This document shows positions 20,179-28,553 of a DNA stretch of 44,352 nt, one piece after another. This DNA comes from Microbacteriaceae bacterium (GTDB lineage Bacteria; Actinomycetota; Actinomycetes; Actinomycetales; Microbacteriaceae): positions 1 to 44,352 of the forward strand of contig JAODAT010000052.1 of the NCBI GenBank assembly GCA_025463565.1. Direction: 5' to 3'. The first letter of the stretch is position 1. The number at the start of each line of letters is the position of its first letter. A program made the translations under genes and the position numbers. The notes beneath the pieces are model-generated. The model had not been told where the DNA came from and searched no databases. It was given only the letters and a program-made list of their open reading frames with translations.

Positions 20179-21135
20179 TCAGATCCTCGGCGGCGGGCTG
20201 CGGTACGTCGTGGCGATCGCCGCGACCCAGACCTCGTCGTGGAACGGGTCATCCGGGGCCGGGGTGTCGACGCCCTTGCCGGCGAGATCGGCGCGGAGCA
20301 TGTCGACCACGCGACCGAGGCTGAGGTCGTCGACGTGGTCGTCGGCGCGGCGCATGTCGTCCGCGTCAGCGAAGACGTCCGCCTTCCACGAGACCGTCGT
20401 GCGCATCGAGCCGAGCGGGTAGCGGCACTGCTCCAGTCCGCCGTCGACCACGGTCCACCCATCGCCGTCTCGACGCAGCTCGGCGTCGATCGTGAGCGTG
20501 GTCGGCAACGGCTCGTCGCCGAGCACCGGGGCGACCCCGTGGAAGGTGATCTCGTTGTCGGCGACGATCGCCACGTTCTCGAACGGCGGCGACTCGACCT
20601 CGTGGCGGCCATCGACGCCGTCGGGCCAGTAGTGGAACTCGCCGCCCGGACCCGGCCAGAACCACGACACGGCCGTGGCGATCCGCACTCGCCAGGGCTC
20701 GAAGATGCCGGCCGCGCGCATCTGCTGCAGCAGCCAGATCGGATGGTCCACTCGGGTTGCGCCGCGGAACGCCGGAACGTCGACGTGGGGCACGAACGGG
20801 AACGGGGTCGCGCCCATCATGTTGACGTAGACCGTGGTGGGCCGCACTTCTGCGTCGGCGCCGTACACACCATGCGCCGCGCCGACGAAGTGCGGGTTGT
20901 ACAGGATCGGCTCTGCACCATCGACGAGCGCCTCGCCGCGCAGTGCGAAGTCCTGACGGAACCATGGCGGCACGAAGTTCGACGGCTTGGTCGCCCCCAG
21001 CGCCTGCAGCTCCGCAGTCGATGCCGCATAGCGCGCCAACGGCCAGAACGGCCCGGCGCGGTCGATCAGGTCACGGACTGCCTGAGGATCGTCGTACGCC
21101 GGTTGCAGCCGCACCACATTCGGGATCGTGTGCAC
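20179..21135 (-). CDS. Hypothetical protein, possible Fe(II)/2-oxoglutarate-dioxygenase-like fold
   Basis: 318 residues from GTG 21135; an in-frame ATG at 21243 would add 36 residues of arginine-rich low-quality sequence. Conserved-looking features: WFWPGPGGEFHYWPDG in the centre, HVDVPAFRG (an HxD motif), and later NEITFHGVAPV with a His, then LTIDAELRRDG. The HxD with a distal His is compatible with a double-stranded beta-helix Fe(II)/2OG oxygenase, but spacing and the distal Arg cannot be proved. I do not assign a substrate. It is convergent with the VOC gene before it across a 150-bp gap that shows nothing clear. Confidence 0.55.
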   Translation of the reverse strand: MHTIPNVVRLQPAYDDPQAVRDLIDRAGPFWPLARYAASTAELQALGATKPSNFVPPWFRQDFALRGEALVDGAEPILYNPHFVGAAHGVYGADAEVRPTTVYVNMMGATPFPFVPHVDVPAFRGATRVDHPIWLLQQMRAAGIFEPWRVRIATAVSWFWPGPGGEFHYWPDGVDGRHEVESPPFENVAIVADNEITFHGVAPVLGDEPLPTTLTIDAELRRDGDGWTVVDGGLEQCRYPLGSMRTTVSWKADVFADADDMRRADDHVDDLSLGRVVDMLRADLAGKGVDTPAPDDPFHDEVWVAAIATTYRSPPPRI

Positions 21136-21268
21136 AGCGAGACGGTAGCTCGTGCGATGCGCCGGCGAGATCCCGGGGACTCGCGTCGATCGCGCGCCCT
21201 GTTCGCCCGGCCGATCTCGACCAGAACCTTCGCGGTCAGCCATCTGCTGGTCACAGCTGGCCGCTGCG

Positions 21269-21730
21269 TCAGTCCAGGCAGAACTCGTTGCCCTCGGGGT
21301 CGGCCATCACGATGAAGCCGGACTCCATCGGAGGATCTGGCTCGACGCGACGGAGCCGCGTCGCGCCCATCGCGACGAGTCGGCCGCACTCGCGCTCCAA
21401 CGCCGCCAGTCGCTCGTCACCCACCAGGCCGGGCGCGGCACGGACGTCGAGGTGCACCCGGTTCTTGGCGAGCTTGCCTTCCGGCACCTGCTGGAAGAAC
21501 ACCCTGGGGCCGTGCCCATCGGGATCCTCGATGGCCGACTTCGTGTTGCGCTCGTCCTCGGGCACCCCGAGCCCTGCCAGGAACTCGTCCCACGCGGCCA
21601 ACGGATCGGCGCCCGCCGGCAGGTCGACCCCCGGCGGGGCGGGGTGCACATAGCCCAGCGCGTCGCGCCAGAAGGACGACAGCGCTCGCGGGTCGTGGGC
21701 GTCGAAGGTGACCTGGATGTCGCGGCTCAT
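21269..21730 (-). CDS. VOC family protein, glyoxalase-like
   Basis: 153 residues from ATG 21730. It shows the pattern of glyoxalase-like proteins: a start of IQVTFDAHDPRALSSFWRDALGY, a middle NRVHLDVRA, and an end IVMADPEGNEFCLD. The family often has a role in resistance or small-molecule breakdown, with no specific function assigned. It lies 133 bases upstream of the gene above on the same strand and may be co-transcribed. Starts further up to 21802 are not favoured because the sequence before Met lacks fold character. Confidence 0.8.
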   Translation of the reverse strand: MSRDIQVTFDAHDPRALSSFWRDALGYVHPAPPGVDLPAGADPLAAWDEFLAGLGVPEDERNTKSAIEDPDGHGPRVFFQQVPEGKLAKNRVHLDVRAAPGLVGDERLAALERECGRLVAMGATRLRRVEPDPPMESGFIVMADPEGNEFCLD

Positions 21731-21929
21731 CGGGCCATGACCTCGTCGTCGATTCGATCCATCGTCACACACCTCCACCGACCAGCATGGAGACTTCTCC
21801 ACGGTCCGTCAACTCGGCGACGGACGCAGGGTGCTGACGCGCTCCTCGCGACACGCACGACGATCGTGACGCCGTCGGCCCGTTGCTGGATCGGGACCGA
21901 GGCCGACGATGAACGAGAAGGATCAAGTA

Positions 21930-22109
21930 GGGATTGTCGGACGTGACCGAGACCGGGGTGGATTGGCCGGCCGAGGGCCGGTCAATGCGTCAGGGATGTC
22001 GAACGTGACGCCAAGCCAGGGTGGATTGGCCGGCCGTGGGCCGGTCAATGCGTCAGGGATGTCGGAGGTGACCGAGACCGGGGTGGATTGGCCGGTCAAC
22101 GCGTCAGGG
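21930..22109. repeat. 62-63 bp direct-repeat cluster containing a strong hairpin
   Basis: Copies start at 21958 (63 bp), 22021 (62 bp) and 22083 (partial), with a partial end copy from 21930. The unit begins GTGGATTGGCCGGCC, a three-base loop, GGCCGGTCAAT, so each full unit folds into an 11-bp stem with one G-T pair. The rest of the unit (GCGTCAGGGATGTCG and variable bases) separates the hairpins. The third copy lacks the loop and part of the stem. No protein-coding constraint is seen in either strand. The whole 379-bp stretch 21731-22109 has no gene otherwise. It could be a mobile palindromic repeat or a tandem terminator-like cluster after the broken oxidoreductase gene. Confidence 0.8.
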
Positions 22110-22419
22110 TCAGCTGTCGAAGCCGAGGCCCATCCGGTCGAGGCTGCGCAGCCAGATGTTGCGCTTGCCGGTGCGGTCCTCACGGTTGAGCGACCCACCG
22201 GGTGGTCTGGATGCCCATGAACCGGAACGGCTCCGGCGGGAACGGGAGCGGCTTCTGCTTGACGAAGTCGGTCTGGGTCGGCTTGCTGCTCTTGCCATCG
22301 AGGAGGTCGAGCATGACCTCAGCGCCGAAGCGGGTCGAGGCCACGCAAAGACCGGTGTAACCAACGGCGTAGGCGATGCGGCCGCCCATCGCCTGGCCCC
22401 GAGCGTCTTGGCTGGCCAT
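22110..22419 (-). pseudogene. C-terminal remnant of an FAD-dependent oxidoreductase, frameshifted
   Basis: Reading minus strand, GGRIAYAVGYTGLCVAS, then KPLPFPPEPFRFMGIQTTRW matches the C-terminus of DadA-like FAD oxidoreductases. The reading then leaves frame: after Trp (codon 22195-22197) the expected ending (SLN, then REDRTGKRNIWLRSLDRMG, LGFDS and stop at 22110) is one base out, caused by an extra C in the CCC run at 22194-22196. No FAD-binding N-terminus is present; homology stops around 22419, 45 bases from the tRNA-Leu 3' end. It is a remnant, possibly truncated by an insertion event at the tRNA, with the frameshift a later loss or a sequencing error. Confidence 0.75.
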
Positions 22420-22464
22420 CGAGCACAGCGCGCAGCACGGCGACCTGATGGTTGTCAGAGCGGG

Positions 22465-22548
22465 TGCCCGGGGTGGGGATCGAACCCACAAGACCTCACG
22501 GTCAGGGGGGTTTAAGCCCCCCGCGTCTGCCAATTCCGCCACCCGGGC
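22465..22548 (-). tRNA. tRNA-Leu (anticodon UAA)
   Basis: 84 nt with discriminator A. Acceptor GCCCGGG pairs with CCCGGGC; D-arm GCG/CGC with the AATTGGCAG loop; an anticodon stem of five G-C pairs around CTTAAAC, anticodon TAA (22512-22514 on the plus strand). There is a long variable arm (GACC/GGTC), as required for a class II leucine tRNA, and a T-arm GTGGG/CCCAC around TTCGATC. CCA is not encoded. It reads the rare UUA codon. Confidence 0.95.
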
Positions 22549-22560
22549 CTCGGCCGAACA

Positions 22561-22881
22561 TTAGGCGACCTTGGTCGTGATCGGCGTGGCCTCGAAGCCG
22601 AGCGCACTCCACAGTTCGGCGCGGAGGCGGATGGCCTGGGTGGCGTTGAGCTGGTTGGCGGCGACGACGCCCTCGATCATGTCGGCGAGCACGGCGGCCC
22701 ACGGCCGGCCGCGGAGCTTTACGGAGATGACGACGCCACCGACGTGGCGGCGCAGCGACCGATCGACGCCGACGATGCGTGGGGGGCAGCGGTAACTGGG
22801 TCCGACGAGGCCGAGGTGCTGAGCGACGTTGGTGAGGGTACGAGCCGCCTGGGCGAATTCGATGGCATTCCCGGACTCCAT
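22561..22881 (-). CDS. Hypothetical protein, 106 aa
   Basis: 106 residues from ATG 22881, ending 12 bases before the tRNA-Leu gene. Composition is ordinary with a helical first half (QAARTLTNVAQHLGLVG), a basic middle (PPRIVGVDRSLRRHVGG) and a helical end (ADMIEGVVAANQLNATQAIRLRAELWSALG). No membrane span and no known motif. Divergent from the nuclease gene, 71 bases apart. Its function is unknown; it resembles small proteins of Acidimicrobiia by general style only. Confidence 0.6.
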   Translation of the reverse strand: MESGNAIEFAQAARTLTNVAQHLGLVGPSYRCPPRIVGVDRSLRRHVGGVVISVKLRGRPWAAVLADMIEGVVAANQLNATQAIRLRAELWSALGFEATPITTKVA

Positions 22882-22952
22882 GATCGCACTCTGACACGAG
22901 GGTGCGCGACAGTTCCTCGGAGCCGCTCGGCGAACCGACGTAGTCTCGACGT

Positions 22953-23912
22953 GTGAGCGACTCGTCAGCCCCGACCAGCCGACTCACGCCGGCCCAGGAA
23001 TCGACGCTCGATGTGCTCCGCCGCGCCGGCGATCCGCTGATCTTCGACGCCGACTTCGTCGCCGGGCTGCGCGATGAGGCCAACGAGGCCTTCGCCCACT
23101 TCGGTGATCGGCTCGACGGCAACCAGGTGTTCGTCACCAAGCACACCCTCGCCGGGATCTTCGGCTGCGAGGCGCAGTTCCTGGCACCGGACGCGTTCGA
23201 GTGGACACCGAGCCGCGCCCGCGGCCAGGTGTCGCACCGCGCGATCCAGCTGCTCATCAACTGGCGGGGCGAACCGGCCCCGGCCGAGCTCGTCGACGAG
23301 GCGATCGCCCGCTTGCTGAACGAGGAAAAGGGCCTGTCGCCGTGGTTGCAGTCGCTCGGCGAGGGCGATCTCGCCGATCTGCGCGCGATGTCGAGCGACC
23401 ACGTCACCAAGTTCATGGAGTGCTTCCCGCCGTTGGACCCGCGGTCGCGGCCGGTGACGGAGTCGAGCACCCAGTGGCCGGTCGACGGCCAGATCCTGCT
23501 GCGCGGCCGCGCCGACCTGACGATGGGCAGGCCGTTCGAGCGGGAGAGCCGCAAGCTCATCGTCGACTTCAAGACGGGTCGGGTCGTTCCTCGCCATCGT
23601 GAAGACCTGCGCTTCTACGCGATCGTGGAGACGTTGTCGCGGCAGGTGCCGCCGCGGAAGCTGGCCAGCTTCTACCTCGACTCGGCCCAACCGATCGTCG
23701 AGGACGTCACCGAGAACATGCTGCGCTCGACGCTGCGACGCACGCTCGACGGGATCAACTCGTTGATCGAGCTGCGCGTCGAGGGCCGGACCCCGACGAA
23801 GAGTCCGGGCGCGCCCTGCCGGTGGTGCTCGCTGGCCGCGGACTGTGCGGAGGGCCAGGCCCATCTGCGCCGCGACGACACCCACGACGTGACCGACGAC
23901 GAAGTCGTCTGA
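22953..23912 (+). CDS. PD-(D/E)XK nuclease-like protein with Cas4/AddB-type Fe-S cysteines
   Basis: 319 residues from GTG 22953. Catalytic residues of a RecB/Cas4-type nuclease: Asp188 in GRADLTMG, then Asp205 and Lys207 in LIVDFKTGR. Four cysteines frame the domain: Cys72 in IFGCEAQFL and Cys289, Cys292, Cys298 in APCRWCSLAADC, the arrangement that ligates a [4Fe-4S] cluster in Cas4 and AddB. A role in DNA end processing or repair is likely. No CRISPR array or Cas1/Cas2 is near, so Cas4 function as such is not implied. A helicase partner is also absent. Confidence 0.8.
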   Translation: MSDSSAPTSRLTPAQESTLDVLRRAGDPLIFDADFVAGLRDEANEAFAHFGDRLDGNQVFVTKHTLAGIFGCEAQFLAPDAFEWTPSRARGQVSHRAIQLLINWRGEPAPAELVDEAIARLLNEEKGLSPWLQSLGEGDLADLRAMSSDHVTKFMECFPPLDPRSRPVTESSTQWPVDGQILLRGRADLTMGRPFERESRKLIVDFKTGRVVPRHREDLRFYAIVETLSRQVPPRKLASFYLDSAQPIVEDVTENMLRSTLRRTLDGINSLIELRVEGRTPTKSPGAPCRWCSLAADCAEGQAHLRRDDTHDVTDDEVV

Positions 23913-23945
23913 CCGCTCCAGGCGCCCGCCGCGCTGGGGTCCCGC

Positions 23946-25325
23946 CTACTTGTCGAGCGCCGCGAGCGCGTCGAGCGCGCCTCGGTAGAACGTCGGGTAG
24001 GCGTAGATCATCGAGCGCAGCTCGGCGACCGGCACGCGGGCGTGGACGGCGAGGTTGAACATGCTCAGCACCTCGCCGCCGCGCGGACCCATCGAGGTCG
24101 CCCCGACGAGGATGTCCCGCTCGGCGTCGACGATCAGCTTCATCAGCCCTTCGTTGCCCTCACCGTGGATCCAGCCGCGCGACGACGTCGACGAATCCGC
24201 GAGCCCGATCCGCACGGTGAGGCCGGCATCGCGCGCCTGGGCCTCGGTCATCCCGACCGAGCCGACCTCCGGATCAGTGAACGTCACCCTCGAGACAGCG
24301 TGGTGCTCGGCGAGACGCGGGGAGTCGACACCGAGGATGGAGTCGATGGCGACACCGGCTTCGTAGACCGCCATGTGGGTGAACGCTCCCCGACCGGCAA
24401 CGTCGCCGACCGCCCAGAGCTTGCCCGCGCCGACGACGCGCATCTGCTCGTCGACGGTGAACGTCGGGCGGGCGTTCTCGTCGAGGCCCACCGTGTCGAG
24501 GCCGATGCCGCGCACGTTCGGCGTGCGGCCGGCAGCGACGAGGATCTCGTCGGCGATCACCTCGCTGCCGTCGGCGAGCACGACCGTGACCAGGCCATCG
24601 GCGGCCCTCGACACGTGGGCGGCGCTGATGCCGGTGCGGATGTCGATGCCCTCGCGGCGCAGGACCTTCGTGAGCAGCTCGCTCGTCTCCGGCTCCTCCG
24701 GGGCGAGGATGCGATCATCTGCTTCCACGATGGTGATCGTGGTCCCGAACCTGGCGAACGCCTGGGCCAGCTCGAGACCGATCGCGCCGCCGCCGAGCAC
24801 GATCATCGATGCGGGCGCGACTCGCACCTTGACGATGTCTCGGTTGGTCCACGGCGTCGCCTCGGCCAACCCCGGCACCGGCGGCAACGACGGTGATGTG
24901 CCGGTCGCGATCACCACGCCGCGGCTGGCGACGTAGACGTCGTCATCGACCACGACTCGACCCGTGCCGTCGAGGCGCCCCGTGCCGCGCACGAACGTAC
25001 CGGCCTTGCCGACGAACCGCTCGACCGCGACGGTGTCGTCCCAGTCGTCGGTGGCTTCCTCACGGATCCGTCGCGCGACGATCGAGAAGTCGGGCTCGAC
25101 CGTCGTCCTGCCGGCCATCACGTTCGCGCGGCGGGTCTCGGCGATGAGGTCCGCCGCGCGGATCATCATCTTCGATGGGATGCACCCGTAGTAGGGGCAC
25201 TCGCCGCCGACGAGGTGGTGCTCGATGCCGGCCACACGGAGACCGGCCTCGGCGAGCTGTCCGGCGACGTCCTCGCCTCCCGGTCCCAATCCGATCACAA
25301 CGATGTCGACTTCGTGAGTGCGCAT
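23946..25325 (-). CDS. Pyridine nucleotide-disulfide oxidoreductase (dihydrolipoamide dehydrogenase/mercuric reductase family)
   Basis: 459 residues. FAD-binding GLGPGGEDVAG near residues 12-22, redox-active disulfide GGECPYYGCIPSK (Cys43, Cys48), NAD(P)-binding VLGGGAIGLELAQ, FAD-contact WAVGDVAG, and the C-terminal dimerisation half. Unlike classical dihydrolipoamide dehydrogenase it lacks the usual HAHPT-type acid-base end (the corresponding segment is MIYAYPTFYRG), so lipoamide is an unlikely substrate. A mycothione- or quinone-reductase-like role fits better. It stands alone with no lipoyl enzyme nearby. A 65-bp gap separates it from the peptidase upstream on the same strand. Confidence 0.9.
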   Translation of the reverse strand: MRTHEVDIVVIGLGPGGEDVAGQLAEAGLRVAGIEHHLVGGECPYYGCIPSKMMIRAADLIAETRRANVMAGRTTVEPDFSIVARRIREEATDDWDDTVAVERFVGKAGTFVRGTGRLDGTGRVVVDDDVYVASRGVVIATGTSPSLPPVPGLAEATPWTNRDIVKVRVAPASMIVLGGGAIGLELAQAFARFGTTITIVEADDRILAPEEPETSELLTKVLRREGIDIRTGISAAHVSRAADGLVTVVLADGSEVIADEILVAAGRTPNVRGIGLDTVGLDENARPTFTVDEQMRVVGAGKLWAVGDVAGRGAFTHMAVYEAGVAIDSILGVDSPRLAEHHAVSRVTFTDPEVGSVGMTEAQARDAGLTVRIGLADSSTSSRGWIHGEGNEGLMKLIVDAERDILVGATSMGPRGGEVLSMFNLAVHARVPVAELRSMIYAYPTFYRGALDALAALDK

Positions 25326-25390
25326 CCCCCTACGCTGTCACGTCCGCGACCGGCTCGCGTGCGGTGCCGTCACAGCGGCTGGCCGGTCGG

Positions 25391-27421
25391 TCATCGCAGC
25401 TGCCATGTGAAGAACGCGAGCACGTCGGCGGCCTCGTCGGCACGCTTGCTGGCCGGCTTGCCGACACCGTGACCGGCCCGGCCGGCCTGGTGCAGCAGGA
25501 TCGGACGCTCGTCCTGCGCGGCGGCCGACGCCTGCAGCGCAGCAGCCATCTTGCGCGCGTGCAGCGGATCGACTCGGGTGTCGCCCTCGGCCGTGCTGAG
25601 CAGGACCGCCGGATACGTCTCGCCGTCGACCACGTGGTGGTACGGCGAATACGCCCACAGCCACCCGAACTCCTCGGCCACGTCGGGATCGCCGTACTCG
25701 TCGGTCCACAGCCGAGCGATCAGGAACTGCGGGAACCGGATCATGTCGAGCAACGGCACCGCGCACCACACCGCGGCGCACAGATCGGGCCGTTGGGTGA
25801 GCGCGGCCCCGACGAGCAGCCCGCCGTTCGAACCACCGGCGATCGCCAGCGACTCCCGGCTCGTGCGGCCCGTGTCGACCAGCCAGTCGGCTGCCGCGTG
25901 GAAGTCGTCGAACACGTTCTGCTTCGCCGCCCGCCGGCCCGCCTGATGCCAGGCCACGCCCTCCTCCAGACCCCCGCGCAGCCCGGCGACGGCGTAGAGC
26001 CCGCCACGCTCGCACCACGCGGCGATCATCGGGGACCACAGCGGCGTCTCCGAGATCGCGAAGCCTCCGTAGCCGGTGAGGATCGCCGGCGTCTGCGGAT
26101 CCGGCCGGACGTCGGCGCGATGGATCAGGAACAAACCAACGGGTGTGCCGTCGAGCGAGGGGTAGCTCAGCTGGCTGACCGTCAACGGCGCGACGGCGGC
26201 TCGCTCGCCGTCAGCATCGCACCAACGGGTCAGCCCGACGCCGTCACGGTACAGGTGCAGCGCCGCCGGGGCATCGAAGCCAGCGAGCACGATGAACGCC
26301 ATCGGCGATGCCGCGCTGCTCGCGACGCCCATCACCGAGGAGATGCCGAGGTCCGCGACGGGGCCGAGCGGCGCTCCCTCGATCGACCACCGCTCCACCC
26401 GGTCCACGGCACGTTCGGTCACGACGACGAGCACATCGTCGCCACATCCGACGGCACGACCGATCACCCCGGAGCCCTCCGGCACGATCGTGGTCCACCG
26501 CTCGACCCCCGGGTTCGACAGCGCGGCGAGCACGACGCGACCGCGCGGTGCCGCGGCGGTCGTGCTGATCAGGAGGTGGTCACCGACGAGATCGAACGAC
26601 GACAACGCGTCGACGCCGGCGATGACGGTCGCCCAGGTGCCGTTGGTGCGATCGAGCACGAACGCGTCGACGTGGTCCCAACCGAGCATCGCCTCGACGA
26701 GCAGGTACCGGCCATCGGGTGAGATCTGCACGTCGGGCCAGGTCTGCGGTGCGTCTGCGTCGCTCCAGACGACGACATCGGTGGCGGGGTCTGCGCCGAG
26801 GACGTGGAGCATGACGCGTCGGTTGTACTGATCGCCGGCCGGGTACGACGTGTAGTAGAACGCCGAGGCATCCGGCAGCCAGGCGACTGTGGCCGCTCGC
26901 GTGTGCGCGATGACGTCGGCGAGGTGCTCGCCCGTCTCGACATCGAGCACCACGAGCGCGCTGTCCTCCGTGCCGCCCTCACTCGTGCCGTAGGCGACGA
27001 GCCGACCGTCCGCGCTCGGCTGGAACCAGTCGATGGCGGTCGCCGCGTCGGCAGACCCAACGGCCGGGTCGAACAGCGTGCGCGGAGCGGCCACGGGGTC
27101 GATCGCCGAACGGAGGACGAGCGCGTACTGCTCGGCGCCGGCAGCGCGTTCGAGCACGAACAAGCGGTCGCCACGCACCTTTGCCTGCAGCACGACGGGC
27201 AGGCTCATGAGCGCGACGAGGCGCTCGTGCCACTGCCCGTGATCGGGCCGGGCATCGAGCGCCTCGCGGGTTCGTTCGTTCTGTTGAGCGACCCACTGCT
27301 GGGTCGCCGACGATTCGCCGTCTTCGAGCCAGCGATATGGATCGGAGACGAGAACGCCGTGGTACAGATCTGCGTCGGCCTGCCGAGGACTCGGCGGCGC
27401 GGGCAGAACGTTGCTAGCCAC
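25391..27421 (-). CDS. Prolyl oligopeptidase family serine peptidase (S9A)
   Basis: 676 residues, from GTG 27421. N-terminal propeller (about 70-420) is followed by the alpha/beta hydrolase. Start motif LVSDPYRWLED is the usual S9A N-terminus. Catalytic Ser531 in IAGGSNGGLL, Asp614 in EGDTRVDPLHA, and His651 in RAGHGVGKP. No signal peptide. It cleaves short proline-containing peptides in the cytoplasm. The GTG start overlaps the stop of the tiny ribosomal gene by 8 bases, which would couple their translation; a later internal start cannot be excluded, but the N-terminal motif favours this one. Confidence 0.93.
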   Translation of the reverse strand: MASNVLPAPPSPRQADADLYHGVLVSDPYRWLEDGESSATQQWVAQQNERTREALDARPDHGQWHERLVALMSLPVVLQAKVRGDRLFVLERAAGAEQYALVLRSAIDPVAAPRTLFDPAVGSADAATAIDWFQPSADGRLVAYGTSEGGTEDSALVVLDVETGEHLADVIAHTRAATVAWLPDASAFYYTSYPAGDQYNRRVMLHVLGADPATDVVVWSDADAPQTWPDVQISPDGRYLLVEAMLGWDHVDAFVLDRTNGTWATVIAGVDALSSFDLVGDHLLISTTAAAPRGRVVLAALSNPGVERWTTIVPEGSGVIGRAVGCGDDVLVVVTERAVDRVERWSIEGAPLGPVADLGISSVMGVASSAASPMAFIVLAGFDAPAALHLYRDGVGLTRWCDADGERAAVAPLTVSQLSYPSLDGTPVGLFLIHRADVRPDPQTPAILTGYGGFAISETPLWSPMIAAWCERGGLYAVAGLRGGLEEGVAWHQAGRRAAKQNVFDDFHAAADWLVDTGRTSRESLAIAGGSNGGLLVGAALTQRPDLCAAVWCAVPLLDMIRFPQFLIARLWTDEYGDPDVAEEFGWLWAYSPYHHVVDGETYPAVLLSTAEGDTRVDPLHARKMAAALQASAAAQDERPILLHQAGRAGHGVGKPASKRADEAADVLAFFTWQLR

Positions 27422-27500
27422 GCCCCATGTTGGGGCGCTTACCGTGGTTGGCCTTGCTGCGGCGCATCTTGGCCTTGCGCTTCTTGGTCTTCTTCGACAT
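27414..27500 (-). CDS. bS22/AURKAIP1-COX24 type small ribosomal protein, 28 aa
   Basis: ATG 27500 to TAG 27414-27416 encodes MSKKTKKRKAKMRRSKANHG followed by KRPNMGRG, a very basic 28-residue protein. It matches the AURKAIP1/COX24 domain protein of actinobacteria, which is bound to the small ribosomal subunit (bS22). Such tiny genes are easily missed. It lies 54 bases from the PHP gene and overlaps the S9 peptidase start by 8 bases. Confidence 0.85.
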   Translation of the reverse strand: MSKKTKKRKAKMRRSKANHGKRPNMGRG

Positions 27501-27554
27501 GGCGACCGAGCCTAGCGGCAGCGATTCGCAGGACCCACCTGCGGAGGGATGTCG

Positions 27555-28553
27555 TCAGCTTCCGGCCCATGCGAGCAGATCGTCTTCGACCCAGGTGTTG
27601 ATGACCCGCTCGATCTCGATGCCGGCGGCAGCGGCCCGGTCGCAGCCGAGGGGCTGCCATTCGAGCTGGCCGGTCGCGTGCGCGTCGGAGTCGATCGAGA
27701 ACAGGCAGCCGGCGGCGATCGCCGTGGCGATCAGCGGTTCCGGAGGATCGAGCCGCTCGGGACGGCAGTTCAGCTCCACCGCCGTGTTGTTCGCCGCACA
27801 GGCAGCGAACACCCTGTCCGCGTCGAACGTCGACTCCGGCCGCTTGCCGATCAGGCGCCCGGTGCAGTGGCCGAGGATGTCGACGTGAGGTGACTCGACC
27901 GCGCGCAACATCCGTGCGGTCATCCCGACGGCATCCATGCGCAGCTTGCTGTGCACAGATGCGACCACGACGTCGAGGTGGGCGAGGAGGTCGTCGTCGA
28001 GGTCCAGCTGACCATCTTCGAGGATGTCGACCTCCATGCCGGTGAGGATGCGGAACGGTGCCATCTCCTCGTTGATCGCGGCGACCTCGCCGAGCTGGCG
28101 GATCAGCCGCTCGCGATCGAGGCCGTGGGCGATGGTGAGGCGCGGGCTGTGGTCGGTGAGCACCATGTACTCGTGGCCGAGCCCACGCGCTGTGCTGGCC
28201 ATCGCCTCGATCGTCGCCCCGCCGTCGCTCCACCGCGAGTGCAGGTGGAGATCCCCACGGAGGGCGTCGCGATACGGCTGGCCCGCTGGCGTGATCTTCA
28301 CCTGCGTCTGCGCATCGAGCTTGTCGAGGTAGGTGGTGTCGCCGCGCAACGCCTCGATGATCACCCTCGCCGAGCTGTCGCCGATCCCGTCGAGCTGCTT
28401 CAGGGTGTTGTGCTGAGCGCGTTCGGCGATCTCGTCGGCCGGCGTCGACCGCACGACGTCGAGGGCCCGCCCGAAGGCCTTGGTCTTGAAACCGGTCTCG
28501 TGGGCACGGTCCAGGCAGTGCACGACGCGTTCGAGCGCTTCAACGGGAGTCAC
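27555..28553 (-). CDS. PHP-domain protein with PolX-like helix-hairpin-helix N-terminus
   Basis: 332 residues from GTG 28553. Residues 1-75 resemble the N-terminal helical/HhH part of DNA polymerase X (RAHETGFKTKAFGRALDVV then LKQLDGIGDSSARVIIEAL). The PHP domain follows: DLHLHSRWSDG (HxH), VLTDHSP, EVDI, VASVHSK, LGHCTGR and DSDAHATG, the metal-binding residues expected for a phosphoesterase. The polymerase domain is absent, so this is a stand-alone PolX-like PHP exonuclease or phosphatase, probably linked to DNA repair. It overlaps the surface protein stop by GTGA. Confidence 0.88.
   Translation of the reverse strand: MTPVEALERVVHCLDRAHETGFKTKAFGRALDVVRSTPADEIAERAQHNTLKQLDGIGDSSARVIIEALRGDTTYLDKLDAQTQVKITPAGQPYRDALRGDLHLHSRWSDGGATIEAMASTARGLGHEYMVLTDHSPRLTIAHGLDRERLIRQLGEVAAINEEMAPFRILTGMEVDILEDGQLDLDDDLLAHLDVVVASVHSKLRMDAVGMTARMLRAVESPHVDILGHCTGRLIGKRPESTFDADRVFAACAANNTAVELNCRPERLDPPEPLIATAIAAGCLFSIDSDAHATGQLEWQPLGCDRAAAAGIEIERVINTWVEDDLLAWAGS

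Noticed and set aside
21930..22109. CRISPR array.
   Set aside because: Units are adjacent with no unique spacers, only three to four copies, and each unit is itself palindromic.
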